A DNA stretch of 64,000 nt from Ignavibacteriota bacterium (GCA_026390735.1 JAPLFJ010000034.1:62001-126000), one strand, 5' to 3'. Shown: positions 38,091-48,011, numbered from the stretch's first letter. Notes: generated by a model not told the origin, from the sequence alone. A program made the numbers and translations.

Positions 38091-39440
38091 ATGTATAACA
38101 TAACAGAAGACAAGAACGAAATACTAAACAATAATCTGACCTACACATTAACATCGTGGTCAAAGCAAAAAGGATTAAAACCGCTTAACATCAAAAGTGC
38201 AAAAGGAATATACCTTTACGATTACGATGGAAAGAGATATACAGATTTTTCATCGCAGTTAGTATGCGTAAACATCGGCCACGGTCATCCGAAAGTTGCA
38301 GAAGCAGTCGCAAAACAGATGAGCGAAGTGAGCTATGTTTATCCCGGAATGGTAACTGCAGCACGCGGAGACCTCGGTAAAAAACTCGCAGAGATTTCAC
38401 CTGAGGGAATGAGCAAAACATTCTTCACACTCGGCGGTGCCGAAGCAGTAGAGAATGCGATTAAGCTTGCAAGAATTTATACAGGAAGACACAAGATAGT
38501 AACTTTTTATCAGTCGTACCACGGTGCGACATACGCAAGTGCGTCTGCAGGCGGCGACCCGAGAAAGCAGGCAATAGATTCACAACAACCGCCTAACTTT
38601 ATACACGTGGAGAATCCTTATTTCTACAGATGTCCGTGGCACAGCAAAACTCCCGAAGAGTGCACAGATAACGCAATCGCACATCTTGAAAGAGTATTGC
38701 AGTATGAAGGTCCGCAGAATGTAGCGGCAATAATGCTCGAAGGAGAATCGGGTTCATCAGGCTGCATTAAGTATCCTGTGGGTTACTGGAAGAAAGTGAA
38801 AGAGATTGCTGATAAGTATGGAATACTCACAATCGCGGATGAAGTAATGAGCGGGTTTGGCAGAACAGGTAAATGGTTCGGAATAAATCATCATGATGTA
38901 GTACCTGATATAATGCCGATTGCAAAAGGATTAACATCAGCATACATTCCACTTGGCGGAATAATTGTAAAAGATGAAATATCTAAAGCGTTTGACGATA
39001 AACCGCTTCCATTAGGACTTACATATTCTGCACACGCAGTTGCCTGTGCGGCAGCAAATGCAGTTCTGGATATTTACGAAGAAGAGAACCTTGTAGAAAA
39101 TGCAGCAACAATGGGGAAATACATTGAGGATAAAGTTGAAGAAATGAAGAAGATACATCCGTGTATCGGTGATTTCAGAAATACAGGTTTACTCGGCTGT
39201 CTTGAACTCGTGAAGAACAGAGAAACGAGAGAACCGATGGCAAGATGGAATGCCCCTCCTTCAGAAATGGAAGTAATGAATAAAGTAATGGGGAAGATTG
39301 CAGAACAGGGAATGTACACGATGGGCAGATGGAATCTTGTGTTTGTAGCTCCGCCGCTTTGCATTAATAAAGCCGAAGTTGATGAAGGTATGGAAATAAT
39401 ATCAAAAGCACTTTCGATAGCGGATGAATATTGTGTTTAG
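38091..39440 (+). CDS. Class III aminotransferase (beta-alanine/3-aminoisobutyrate transaminase candidate)
   Basis: PLP-dependent fold type I omega-aminotransferase, 449 residues. The Asp of ILTIADEVMSGFGRTG holds the PLP nitrogen and the Schiff-base Lys is in PIAKGLTSAYIPLGG. Context between mmsA and the uracil-degradation enzymes makes beta-alanine (and 3-aminoisobutyrate from thymine) the likely amino donor, giving (methyl)malonate semialdehyde. An alternative is a generic omega-amino acid transaminase. GGGG ribosome-binding-like sequence lies upstream of the ATG. Confidence 0.9.
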   Translation: MYNITEDKNEILNNNLTYTLTSWSKQKGLKPLNIKSAKGIYLYDYDGKRYTDFSSQLVCVNIGHGHPKVAEAVAKQMSEVSYVYPGMVTAARGDLGKKLAEISPEGMSKTFFTLGGAEAVENAIKLARIYTGRHKIVTFYQSYHGATYASASAGGDPRKQAIDSQQPPNFIHVENPYFYRCPWHSKTPEECTDNAIAHLERVLQYEGPQNVAAIMLEGESGSSGCIKYPVGYWKKVKEIADKYGILTIADEVMSGFGRTGKWFGINHHDVVPDIMPIAKGLTSAYIPLGGIIVKDEISKAFDDKPLPLGLTYSAHAVACAAANAVLDIYEEENLVENAATMGKYIEDKVEEMKKIHPCIGDFRNTGLLGCLELVKNRETREPMARWNAPPSEMEVMNKVMGKIAEQGMYTMGRWNLVFVAPPLCINKAEVDEGMEIISKALSIADEYCV

Positions 39441-39444
39441 ATAT

Positions 39445-39475
39445 TAGTTATCAGTTGTTAGTTGTCCGTTGATAG
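39445..39475. repeat. AGTTGTC-type heptamer repeat, copy 3
   Basis: Degenerate AGTTATC-AGTTGTT-AGTTGTC-CGTTGAT run inside the 105-bp gap between the transaminase and the transporter. The run continues as TTAGTTTTTAGTTAATAG to about 39509. Confidence 0.5.
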
Positions 39476-39545
39476 TTTTAAAATAGTTTTTAGTTTTTAG
39501 TTAATAGTTTATGGGGAATAAATTATTCGAACGTAAAAACAATTA

Positions 39546-41057
39546 ATGAAGATTGATCCAAACGAAATAACGGAGAAGGGAATGTCCTCTTCACTGCATA
39601 GTGAAGACCTGGCCCCTATTCCTGAGTCTAAAAGGACGTGGAATACGTGGAACTATACTGCGCTATGGATAAGTATGAGTTTATGCATTCCTACGTATAT
39701 GCTTGCGAGTTCACTAATCGAAGGAGGAATGAACTGGTGGCAGGCAATACTGACAATCTTCATTGGCAATACTATTGTGCTTTTACCTATGGTACTTAAC
39801 GGGCACGCAGGTGCAAAATACGGAATACCTTTTCCTGTTCTTGCACGTGCAAGTTTCGGAGTGAAGGGTGCAAACATTCCTGCAATACTTAGAGCGATTG
39901 TAGCCTGTGGATGGTTTGGAATACAAACGTGGATTGGCGGCTTTTCTATATATCAGGTAATAAGAGTCTGGGTTCCGTCATTTGAGAATCTGCCTGAGAT
40001 ATTTCCTCCGTCGCTTGGTTTGCATACAGGTCCTGCAATTTCATTTTTCCTTTTCTGGATACTGAATATGTATGTGGTATATCTTGGAGTTGACAGCATT
40101 AAGAAACTTCTCGTCTTTAAAGCATTCTTTTTACCAATTGCTGCAGTAGCTTTGCTTTACTGGGCAATATCAGCGGGTAACGGATTAGGTCCGATACTTG
40201 CACAGCCATCGAAGTTCAGTACGACTGGAGAATTTTTCCTATACTTCTTCCCTGCCCTGACTGGAATGGTTGGGTTCTGGGCAACACTATCACTTAACAT
40301 ACCTGACTTTACAAGATACGCGAAAAGCCAGAAGGCACAGGTAACTGGACAGATACTTGGCTTACCGCCATCGATGACATTGTTTTCATTCGTCGGTGTA
40401 GTTGTAACTTCTGCAACGTTTATAATCTACGGTCAGACAATCTGGGACCCTGTTATACTTGCGGCTAAATTCGACAGCAAGATACTTGTGAGTTTAGCGA
40501 TGATAAGTATTGCAGTATCAACACTTGCGACAAACATTGCAGCAAACATCGTAAGTCCTGCGAATGACTTCGCTAATTTATCGCCGTCGAAAATAGATTT
40601 CAGAAAAGGCGGATATATTACAGGAGTAATAGGGATACTAATACTACCCTGGAAACTTATAGAAGACCCGAGCGGATATATTTTCAAATGGCTGATTGCA
40701 TATTCAAGTTTACTAGGTCCGATTGGCGGAATAATGATATCGGATTACTTTTTCATAAAGAAGAAACAACTTGTTGTAGATGACCTTTACAAACTAAAGG
40801 GTATTTACACTTTCCAGAACGGGTTTAACAGGAATGCAGTGATTGCATTGATTGTGGGTATACTTCCTAATGTACCCGGATTTCTTACAACAATAAACCT
40901 GGTAAATAAAGATGCTATGCCTTTATGGATAGAAGACATTTACCATTATGCATGGTTCGTCGGATTCTTTGTTTCCTTTGTTGTTTATTATTTTCTGGAA
41001 AAGAATACAAATTCAATTAATAATTTAAATACTATAAATAATGTCAATACTGATTAA
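39546..41057 (+). CDS. NCS1-family nucleobase/hydantoin:cation symporter
   Basis: 503-residue inner-membrane transporter with about twelve helices. TWNTWNYTALWISMSLCIPTYMLASSLI is the NCS1 first-helix signature (NW...SL.IPTY), and LPVLARASFG-type sequence PFPVLARASFGVKGANIPAI follows. NCS1 proteins import uracil, cytosine, hydantoins or allantoin; the operon suggests uracil, thymine or dihydropyrimidines. Its 3' end overlaps the dihydropyrimidinase start by 17 bp. Confidence 0.93.
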   Translation: MKIDPNEITEKGMSSSLHSEDLAPIPESKRTWNTWNYTALWISMSLCIPTYMLASSLIEGGMNWWQAILTIFIGNTIVLLPMVLNGHAGAKYGIPFPVLARASFGVKGANIPAILRAIVACGWFGIQTWIGGFSIYQVIRVWVPSFENLPEIFPPSLGLHTGPAISFFLFWILNMYVVYLGVDSIKKLLVFKAFFLPIAAVALLYWAISAGNGLGPILAQPSKFSTTGEFFLYFFPALTGMVGFWATLSLNIPDFTRYAKSQKAQVTGQILGLPPSMTLFSFVGVVVTSATFIIYGQTIWDPVILAAKFDSKILVSLAMISIAVSTLATNIAANIVSPANDFANLSPSKIDFRKGGYITGVIGILILPWKLIEDPSGYIFKWLIAYSSLLGPIGGIMISDYFFIKKKQLVVDDLYKLKGIYTFQNGFNRNAVIALIVGILPNVPGFLTTINLVNKDAMPLWIEDIYHYAWFVGFFVSFVVYYFLEKNTNSINNLNTINNVNTD

Positions 41058-42420
41058 AAACGGAAGAGTAATTACTGCAACAGATGATTACTCAGCGGAT
41101 ATATTTATCGAAGGAGAAAAAGTTTCTCTTATCGGTAATAATCTGAATGTAAAAGCCGATGAGGTAATAAATGCAAAGGGCAAACTGGTAATGCCCGGGG
41201 GCATTGACCCGCACGTGCATCTTGAGATGCCTTTTATGGGAACGTTTTCAACTGATAATTACGAGACTGGAACACTGGCTGCTCTTCACGGCGGAACGAC
41301 TACAGTAATAGATTTTATAATACAGAAACAGGGTGACTCATTGAAAGCAGCTTACGATGAATGGACAGGAAGAGCAAACGGAAATGCTTACGGTGATTAT
41401 GCATTCCATTTGGCAGTAACAGATTTTAATGATGAGACTAAGAAGGAAATAGAATACTTCATAAACGAACTTGGTATTACATCGTTCAAGACTTTCATGG
41501 CTTACAAAGGTGCATTGATGATTGACGACAAACAGATGGTTGGACTGATGCATGAAGTGAAAAAACACGGAGGCATTGTAACGAGTCATGCAACAAACGG
41601 TGACATTATCGATTACCTCGTATCAAAGCATAAGGCAGAAGGAAAACTATCGCCTTTATACCATTATCTGTCGCAGCCCGAAGTTACAGAATCGGAAGCT
41701 ACAGGAAGGTTTACTGATATGGCATACAATACGGGAGTTCCTTCATACATAGTACATATGTCGTGCGAGGGTTCGCTTAATGCTTTAAGACGTTCGCAAC
41801 TAAGACACCAGAAAGTATATGCAGAGACCTGTGTACAGTATTTAATACTTGATGCTTCATTGTATGAAAAGAATTTTGAAGGAGCAAAATGGGTTATGAG
41901 TCCGCCGTTACGCGAGAAGAAAGACCAGACAGCATTATGGGGCGGAATAAGTCAGGGTTCAATACAGACCATCGCAACAGACCACTGTCCGTTTCACTGG
42001 GAACAGAAGTTAAACGGTAAAGATGATTTCTCAAAAATACCTAACGGTGCACCGGGAATAGAAAACAGGATGGAACTGATGTTCAGCGAGGGTGTGCATA
42101 CAGGAAAAATATCTCTTAATAAATACGTTGAGATTACTTCTACAAATTCAGCGAAGATATTCGGAATGTTTCCGCGCAAAGGTACAATAAGCATAGGTTC
42201 AGATGCTGATATAATTATATTCGACCCTAATGAAGAACACACAATATCAGTGAAAAGCCATCATATGAACGTTGATTATTCTGCATACGAAGGATGGGAA
42301 GTAAAAGGGAAATGCAAGCAGACAATACTCAGAGGTAAACTTGTGATAGACAACGGAGAAGTGAAAGCTAAAAAGGGTTACGGGCAGTTCATAAAGAGAG
42401 ATAAATTTAAAAACGTTTAA
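41041..42420 (+). CDS. Dihydropyrimidinase
   Basis: Cyclic amidohydrolase opening dihydrouracil/dihydrothymine to N-carbamoyl-beta-amino acids. First metal motif GGIDPHVHLEM; the bridging carbamylated Lys is expected in FKTFMAYKG; further metal ligands are in VTSHATNGD, VHMSCEG and IATDHCPF. The usual HAEN is HATN here. 459 residues is normal. D-hydantoinase activity is possible from sequence alone, but the flanking genes fix the pathway. Start at 41041 lies inside the transporter gene end, so translation is coupled. Confidence 0.94.
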   Translation: MSILIKNGRVITATDDYSADIFIEGEKVSLIGNNLNVKADEVINAKGKLVMPGGIDPHVHLEMPFMGTFSTDNYETGTLAALHGGTTTVIDFIIQKQGDSLKAAYDEWTGRANGNAYGDYAFHLAVTDFNDETKKEIEYFINELGITSFKTFMAYKGALMIDDKQMVGLMHEVKKHGGIVTSHATNGDIIDYLVSKHKAEGKLSPLYHYLSQPEVTESEATGRFTDMAYNTGVPSYIVHMSCEGSLNALRRSQLRHQKVYAETCVQYLILDASLYEKNFEGAKWVMSPPLREKKDQTALWGGISQGSIQTIATDHCPFHWEQKLNGKDDFSKIPNGAPGIENRMELMFSEGVHTGKISLNKYVEITSTNSAKIFGMFPRKGTISIGSDADIIIFDPNEEHTISVKSHHMNVDYSAYEGWEVKGKCKQTILRGKLVIDNGEVKAKKGYGQFIKRDKFKNV

Positions 42421-42441
42421 TAAATTTCAAATAATAAAGTT

Positions 42442-43308
42442 ATGCCAAGAAAAATTAAATCAGGGTTAATACAGATGTCGCTTCCGATGACGGAAGGCGA
42501 AGGAACCATTGCACAGATAAAAGAAGCAATGATACAGAAACATATTCCATACATAGAAGAGGCAGGTAAAAAAGGCGTACAGGTTTTATGCTTACAGGAA
42601 ATATTTAACACTCCATATTTCTGTCCGGGACAGGATAAGGCATGGTATGAATCTGCTGAACCAATGCCAGGACCAACGGTTGAGAGAATGCAGGAATATG
42701 CGAAAAAATACAGTATGGTAATAGTCGTTCCTATATTCGAAAAGGAACAAGCAGGCGTATTATACAATACTGCAGCCGTGATTGATGCAGACGGAACAGT
42801 ACTCGGTAAATACAGAAAGAACCATATACCTCATACTTCAGGATTCTGGGAAAAGTTTTTCTTTAAACCAGGCAACCTTGGATATCCGGTGTTTCAGACT
42901 AAGTACTGCAAAGTAGGAGTTTATATCTGCTACGACAGGCACTTTCCTGAAGGGGCAAGAATACTCGGATTGAACGGTGCGGAAATAGTATACAATCCAT
43001 CGGCAACAGTTACAGGTCTTTCACAATACTTATGGAAACTCGAGCAACCTGCACACGCAGCAGCAAACGGGTATTTCATGGGATGCATTAACAGAGTTGG
43101 TGTTGAGAAGCCATGGAGCATAGGTAAGTTTTACGGATCATCGTACTTCGTTGACCCGAGAGGACAGATATTTGCACAGGCATCAGAAGACAATGACGAA
43201 TTACTCGTTGCAGATTTTGACTTAGACATGATAGAAGAAGTGAGGGCCACCTGGCAGTTCTTCAGAGACAGAAGACCTGAAACATACAATAAATTAACCG
43301 AGTTATAA
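42442..43308 (+). CDS. Beta-ureidopropionase (nitrilase superfamily)
   Basis: Hydrolyses N-carbamoyl-beta-alanine (or N-carbamoyl-3-aminoisobutyrate) to the beta-amino acid, CO2 and ammonia. Catalytic triad: Glu in LCLQEIFNTPYFC, Lys in KYRKNHIPH, Cys in VGVYICYDRHFPEGAR. 288 residues. Homologous to N-carbamoylputrescine amidases too; operon context decides. The stop codon overlaps the preT start by one base (TAATG). Confidence 0.93.
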   Translation: MPRKIKSGLIQMSLPMTEGEGTIAQIKEAMIQKHIPYIEEAGKKGVQVLCLQEIFNTPYFCPGQDKAWYESAEPMPGPTVERMQEYAKKYSMVIVVPIFEKEQAGVLYNTAAVIDADGTVLGKYRKNHIPHTSGFWEKFFFKPGNLGYPVFQTKYCKVGVYICYDRHFPEGARILGLNGAEIVYNPSATVTGLSQYLWKLEQPAHAAANGYFMGCINRVGVEKPWSIGKFYGSSYFVDPRGQIFAQASEDNDELLVADFDLDMIEEVRATWQFFRDRRPETYNKLTEL

Positions 43309-44633
43309 TGGCAGAATTTAAGCGACCAACAAACGAACAGGAATTTGAGAATAATTTTTCTCCGATTAAAGTACTAATGAACAAATCAGAAGCAATTCTG
43401 GAAAGTTCAAAGTGCCTGTTCTGTTATGATGCACCCTGTACAAAGGCCTGTCCTACTCATATTGATATTCCGCTTTTCATAAGACAGATAAACAGCGGGA
43501 ATATGACAGGTTCAGCAATGACAATTTATGCATCGAATTATATGGGAAACCTGTGCGGTAAAGTATGTCCGGTTGAAGTGCTTTGCGAAGGTTCGTGTGT
43601 ATACGTGAATCAGGGCGTTAAGGCAGTTGAGATAGGAAGACTTCAGAATTACGCAACGCATAAAGTACTTTCGGAAAAAATACATATATTTTCTGAAGGA
43701 GAAAAAGTAAACAAGAAAGTTGCAATTATTGGCGGCGGACCTGCCGGACTTTCCTGTGCAAGCGAACTCCGTAAGGCTGGGATTGAAGTTGACATTTATG
43801 AAGGAAGGAAAATGGCTGCAGGACTTGCATTACACGGAATAGCTCCGTATAAGATTGCTAATGAAGATGTTCTGGAAGAATTGAATTATCTTCAGGAGCA
43901 GTTTCATTTCAACATTATATACAACAGTTTTATAAAAACCAAAGCTGATGTAGCAAAACTTGAAAAGGAATATGATGCAGTATTTCTTGGTATAGGAAAT
44001 TCAAGCACATCTGCGTTAAACATTCCGGGTGAAGACAAGAAGGAAGTTTATGGTGCAGTTGAGATAATTGAAGAATTAAGGATGAAGAAGAGTAACCTTG
44101 TTTACGGAAACAAAGTGATAGTATTCGGCGGTGGAAACACCGCTATGGATGCAGCATCTGAATCTGCAAGAATGGGGGCAGAGACAGTCTTACTTGCTTA
44201 CAGAAGGTCGAAGGAAAACATGGGGGCTTATGAATTTGAGTACGACCTTGCGAAGAGTGCAGGTGTAAAGGCATACTTCAACGTTGCTCCTGTAGAAATA
44301 CTCGGCGACGAAAAAGTTACAGGTGTTAAGTTTATAAAGACTGAGATAAAAGACGGGAAGCTGAAAACCATTGCTGGAAGTGAATTTACTGAAAAATGTG
44401 ATATGGTTATCAAAGCCACAGGTCAGTCAAGACACTTTGAATTATTTGATAATATAAGTAAGCTTGAAGTAGATGACCTCGGTAGAATTATCGTAGATGA
44501 AAATTTCCGTACAATGAATCCAAAATACTTTGCAGGCGGCGATGCAGTAAACGGCGGTAAGGAAGTTGTTAACTCAGTAGCAGAAGGAAAATTTGCTGCC
44601 TCCAGTATTATTAAACAATTAACTAAAATTTAA
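43308..44633 (+). CDS. preT: Dihydropyrimidine dehydrogenase, flavoprotein subunit PreT
   Basis: NAD(P)H-oxidising subunit of the two-part dihydropyrimidine dehydrogenase. The N-terminal helical iron-sulphur domain has CLFCYDAPCTKACPTHID and NLCGKVCPVEVLCEGSC. FAD fold IIGGGPAGLSCASEL at about residue 142 and nucleotide fold VFGGGNTAMDAASESARMG later. 441 residues. With PreA it reduces uracil/thymine (or runs in reverse). It overlaps the ureidopropionase gene by one base and is 26 bp from preA. Confidence 0.95.
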   Translation: MAEFKRPTNEQEFENNFSPIKVLMNKSEAILESSKCLFCYDAPCTKACPTHIDIPLFIRQINSGNMTGSAMTIYASNYMGNLCGKVCPVEVLCEGSCVYVNQGVKAVEIGRLQNYATHKVLSEKIHIFSEGEKVNKKVAIIGGGPAGLSCASELRKAGIEVDIYEGRKMAAGLALHGIAPYKIANEDVLEELNYLQEQFHFNIIYNSFIKTKADVAKLEKEYDAVFLGIGNSSTSALNIPGEDKKEVYGAVEIIEELRMKKSNLVYGNKVIVFGGGNTAMDAASESARMGAETVLLAYRRSKENMGAYEFEYDLAKSAGVKAYFNVAPVEILGDEKVTGVKFIKTEIKDGKLKTIAGSEFTEKCDMVIKATGQSRHFELFDNISKLEVDDLGRIIVDENFRTMNPKYFAGGDAVNGGKEVVNSVAEGKFAASSIIKQLTKI

Positions 44634-44659
44634 AGTAGAAATAAATAAGTTTTAAAAAT

Positions 44660-46021
44660 ATGAGTGCAAAATCATCAAAGAATAAACTGGCAAGTAATTT
44701 AGCCGGGATAAAATCACCTAATCCGTTCTGGTTAGCATCGGCACCGCCGACTAATTCGGGATATCAGATTATGAAGGCATTCGATGCTGGATGGGGCGGA
44801 GCTGTCTGGAAAACGATGGGCGTACCTGTTGTAAACACATCGAGCAGATACGGAGCAGTTTCGTACAAAGGGAACAGGATGTCCGGGTTTAACAACATCG
44901 AATTAATTTCTGACAGGACGCTTGCTGATAACCTTCGCGAAATTGAAGAGGTGAAGAAATACTTCCCCGATAATGCAGTAGTAGGTTCTTTGATGGTACA
45001 ATCTAAAGAAGAATGGCATCAGATTATAAAAGATGTTGAGAATGCAGGTGTTGACGGAATAGAACTTAACTTCGGATGCCCTCACGGAATGTGCGAAAGA
45101 GGAATGGGCTCTGCAGTTGGACAGGACCCCGAAGTACTTGCATTAATCACGTCGTGGGTAATGGAAGTTGCAAAGGTACCCGTAATAGTAAAGCTGTCAC
45201 CAAACGTTTCACATATTCAGGACCCTGCAATCGCGGCTAAGAAGGGCGGAGCAAATGCAGTATCACTCATAAATACGATTCAAAGTATAATAGGTGTTGA
45301 TATAGATAACTTTGTCCCCTATCCGACAGTCGACGGCAAGAGCACTAACGGCGGATACTGCGGACCTGCAGTAAAACCTATTGCACTTAACATGGTAAAG
45401 AATGTTGCAAAGATACCTGATTATAATTTACCGATATCAGGAATTGGAGGCATAGAAAACTGGAGAGATGCAGTAGAATTTATTCTTATGGGAGCAACCA
45501 ACGTTCAGGTATGCACAGCAGTAATGCATTACGGGTTTGGAATAATCAGAGAAATGGTATCAGGACTTGAACAATATATGTCAGACAAAGGGTTTAACTC
45601 AATAGATGAAATGGTTGGCAAAGCATTGCCTAATGTTCAAAAGTGGGAAAACCTCAACCTGAAGTATAAGATTATTGCGGAGATTGAAGAATCTAAATGT
45701 ATCGGATGTCAGTTGTGTTATATTGCATGTGAAGACGGTGCACATCAGGCGATTAAATTATCTGAAAACGGAGAGAGCAGAATTCCAAAGATTATAGAAG
45801 AGAATTGTGTCGGCTGCAATTTATGTTCGCTGGTATGTCCGGTTGAGAGTTGCATTTCGATGGTTCGTAAAGACAATGGTAAAGAAGAACTGACCTGGAC
45901 TGAACGAACTGAAAGAGGAGATATTCCAACTACATTTAACGATAAAATGGCAGGGGGACTCGGTCACTTCGTTCCTGAGCCAAAGAAAGCAATTGAATAC
46001 AGATTAAGTTCTAAGAAATAA
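44660..46021 (+). CDS. preA: Dihydropyrimidine dehydrogenase, catalytic subunit PreA
   Basis: FMN-containing TIM-barrel (dihydroorotate-dehydrogenase-like) with two C-terminal 4Fe-4S clusters (CIGCQLCYIAC and CVGCNLCSLVCP). Pyrimidine/FMN contacts include ELNFGCPHGM, KLSPNV, and GGYCGPAVKPIALNMV. Where mammalian enzymes have the catalytic Cys in 'ACGQDPE', this has AVGQDPE, which I recall also in bacterial PreA, while an extra Cys sits in HGMCERGMG. 453 residues. Last gene of the operon; it converges with an old-yellow-enzyme gene 8 bp away with no visible terminator. Confidence 0.95.
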   Translation: MSAKSSKNKLASNLAGIKSPNPFWLASAPPTNSGYQIMKAFDAGWGGAVWKTMGVPVVNTSSRYGAVSYKGNRMSGFNNIELISDRTLADNLREIEEVKKYFPDNAVVGSLMVQSKEEWHQIIKDVENAGVDGIELNFGCPHGMCERGMGSAVGQDPEVLALITSWVMEVAKVPVIVKLSPNVSHIQDPAIAAKKGGANAVSLINTIQSIIGVDIDNFVPYPTVDGKSTNGGYCGPAVKPIALNMVKNVAKIPDYNLPISGIGGIENWRDAVEFILMGATNVQVCTAVMHYGFGIIREMVSGLEQYMSDKGFNSIDEMVGKALPNVQKWENLNLKYKIIAEIEESKCIGCQLCYIACEDGAHQAIKLSENGESRIPKIIEENCVGCNLCSLVCPVESCISMVRKDNGKEELTWTERTERGDIPTTFNDKMAGGLGHFVPEPKKAIEYRLSSKK

Positions 46022-46029
46022 TAAAATTA

Positions 46030-47094
46030 TTACTGTCTTGCTCTGAGATATTGTTTTGGATAATCGATATCTGCGTTAAGTTTCTTTGCTGCTTCGAATG
46101 GCCAGTAAGGATTACGGAGCACTTCCCTTCCGAGAAGTGCAAGGTCTGCGTGGTTATCAGCGATAATTCCCTCTGCCTGTTCGGGCTGAGTTATCAGACC
46201 TACAGCACCTGTCAGAATATCGGCTTCACGTTTTATCTGTGATGCAAACGGCACCTGATAACCCGGGGCTACAGGAATCTTTGCACCGCTAACGTTACCA
46301 CCGCTTGAACAGTCAATTAAATCAACTCCTGCATCTTTGAGTAATTTTGCAAATGCTACTGAATCTTCTATACTCCAACCTCCATCAGTCCAGTCAGTAG
46401 AGGATATTCTTGCAAATAACGGAATGCCTTCAGGGATTACATCTCTTACTATCTTTGTTATTTCAAGTGCAAGTCTGCATCTGTTTTCAAAAGTCCCACC
46501 GTAATTATCTTTTCTGAAGTTTGATAGCGGTGACAGAAATTCGTGAACAAGGTATCCGTGAGCGAAATGAAGTTCGATTACTTTATAACCTGCAAGAATG
46601 CTTCTCATTGCTGCCAGACGGAAATCTTCGACAGCTTTATTAATATCATCAATTGTCATTTCTATGGGTTCAGTATACTTTTCTGAGAAAGCGACTGCTG
46701 ACGGAGCATAAGTTTTCCAGCCGCCGTCTTCTATTGAAGTTGAGCCATCAATTTCCCACCCTAAATGTGCGGAGGCTTTTCTACCTGCGTGAGCAAGTTG
46801 AATTCCCGGCACACAATTCTGTGAAGTCAGAAAATTCGTTATCTTTTTGTAGACGTATGTCTGTTCATCATTCCAGATACCGAGGTCACCTAAAGATATT
46901 CTTCCTTCGGGACACACTGAAGTTGCCTCCTGAATAATTAAACCTGCACCTCCCGTTGCACGCGTACCAAGATGTACTGTATGCCATTGAGTTGGAAAGC
47001 CTTCTACCGCAGAATACATGCACATAGGCGAAACAGCTATTCTGTTCTTAATTTCTACTTCACGAATCTTTAAAGGTGAAAATAATTTGCTCAT
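46030..47094 (-). CDS. NADH:flavin oxidoreductase, old yellow enzyme (YqjM-like)
   Basis: FMN-dependent ene-reductase. SPMCMYSA has the Cys that tunes FMN in YqjM-type enzymes; QLAHAGRKA, the active-site HFAHGYLVHEFLSPLSNFRKDNYGG and GGWSIEDSVAFAKLLKDAG follow. 354 residues is right for the thermophilic-like/YqjM class. Natural substrate unknown; enones or other electrophiles. Its stop is 8 bp from preA's on the other strand, and its promoter side faces the dienelactone hydrolase gene (126 bp). Confidence 0.93.
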   Translation of the reverse strand: MSKLFSPLKIREVEIKNRIAVSPMCMYSAVEGFPTQWHTVHLGTRATGGAGLIIQEATSVCPEGRISLGDLGIWNDEQTYVYKKITNFLTSQNCVPGIQLAHAGRKASAHLGWEIDGSTSIEDGGWKTYAPSAVAFSEKYTEPIEMTIDDINKAVEDFRLAAMRSILAGYKVIELHFAHGYLVHEFLSPLSNFRKDNYGGTFENRCRLALEITKIVRDVIPEGIPLFARISSTDWTDGGWSIEDSVAFAKLLKDAGVDLIDCSSGGNVSGAKIPVAPGYQVPFASQIKREADILTGAVGLITQPEQAEGIIADNHADLALLGREVLRNPYWPFEAAKKLNADIDYPKQYLRARQ

Positions 47095-47220
47095 AATCGA
47101 TATTTTATATTAATCAAAAATCAGAAATTAGAATAACAAATTAAAGTGTATAAATACGAGAGATTATATTTATGGAATTATAGAAGCAGATTTTAAGTTT
47201 TAAAAGTAAAGAAAGGTATT

Positions 47221-48000
47221 ATGAACATATACAAATTAATCATAGTAATAATTGTATTACTGATAACACAAAGAGGAATGACACAAATTCACACAGAGAA
47301 TATAGAATACAAGGACGGAGATTATGTTCTTGAAGGATACATCGCTTACGACGAATCGTTTACAGGAGAACGTCCCGGGGTTTTAGTCGTTCACGATTGG
47401 ATGGGAGTAGGAGAATATTCAAAGATGAGATGTGAGATGCTTGCTAAACTCGGATACTTTGCTTTTGCGGCTGACATATACGGCAAAGGTGTAAGACCAA
47501 CATCGCCTGAAGAAGCAGGTAAACAGGCAGGTAAGTATAAGGGTGACAGGAATCTGTTCAGGAGCAGAGTTAATGCCGCACTTGATGAGATGAAGAAACA
47601 AAAGCTGGTTAACAAATCAAAGATTGCGGCAATCGGATATTGCTTTGGCGGGACGGGAGTACTTGAACTTGGCAGAAGCGGTGCTGATATAAAGGGAATA
47701 ATAAGTTTTCACGGCAACCTTGACACTCCAACGCCGAACGATGCGAAGAATATAAAAGCGAGAATACTTGTATGTCACGGCGGAGCAGACCCGTTTGTAC
47801 CTGCGGAACAGGTGAAAGCATTTGATGAAGAGATGAAGAATGCAAACATAAACTATAAGTTTATTTCATACGAAGGAGCTGTCCACAGTTTTACTAATCC
47901 ATTTTCAGGAAACGACCCGTCAAAGGGAGCTGCATACAATGAAAAGGCTGACAAGGATTCCTGGGAAGATATGAAGAGTTTCTTTGCAGAGATATTTTAG
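47221..48000 (+). CDS. Exported dienelactone-hydrolase-family protein
   Basis: Alpha/beta hydrolase of the DLH family, 259 residues. Nucleophile Cys in IGYCFGGTGVLELGR, with Asp in HGGADPFVP and His in EGAVHSFTNPF completing the triad. An N-terminal hydrophobic stretch (residues 4-21, IYKLIIVIIVLLITQRGMTQ) looks like a signal peptide, so it probably acts in the periplasm, unlike classical DLH. Substrate unknown. ATG at 47221 with GAAAGG upstream. Confidence 0.9.
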   Translation: MNIYKLIIVIIVLLITQRGMTQIHTENIEYKDGDYVLEGYIAYDESFTGERPGVLVVHDWMGVGEYSKMRCEMLAKLGYFAFAADIYGKGVRPTSPEEAGKQAGKYKGDRNLFRSRVNAALDEMKKQKLVNKSKIAAIGYCFGGTGVLELGRSGADIKGIISFHGNLDTPTPNDAKNIKARILVCHGGADPFVPAEQVKAFDEEMKNANINYKFISYEGAVHSFTNPFSGNDPSKGAAYNEKADKDSWEDMKSFFAEIF

Positions 48001-48011
48001 GACTAATTTTA

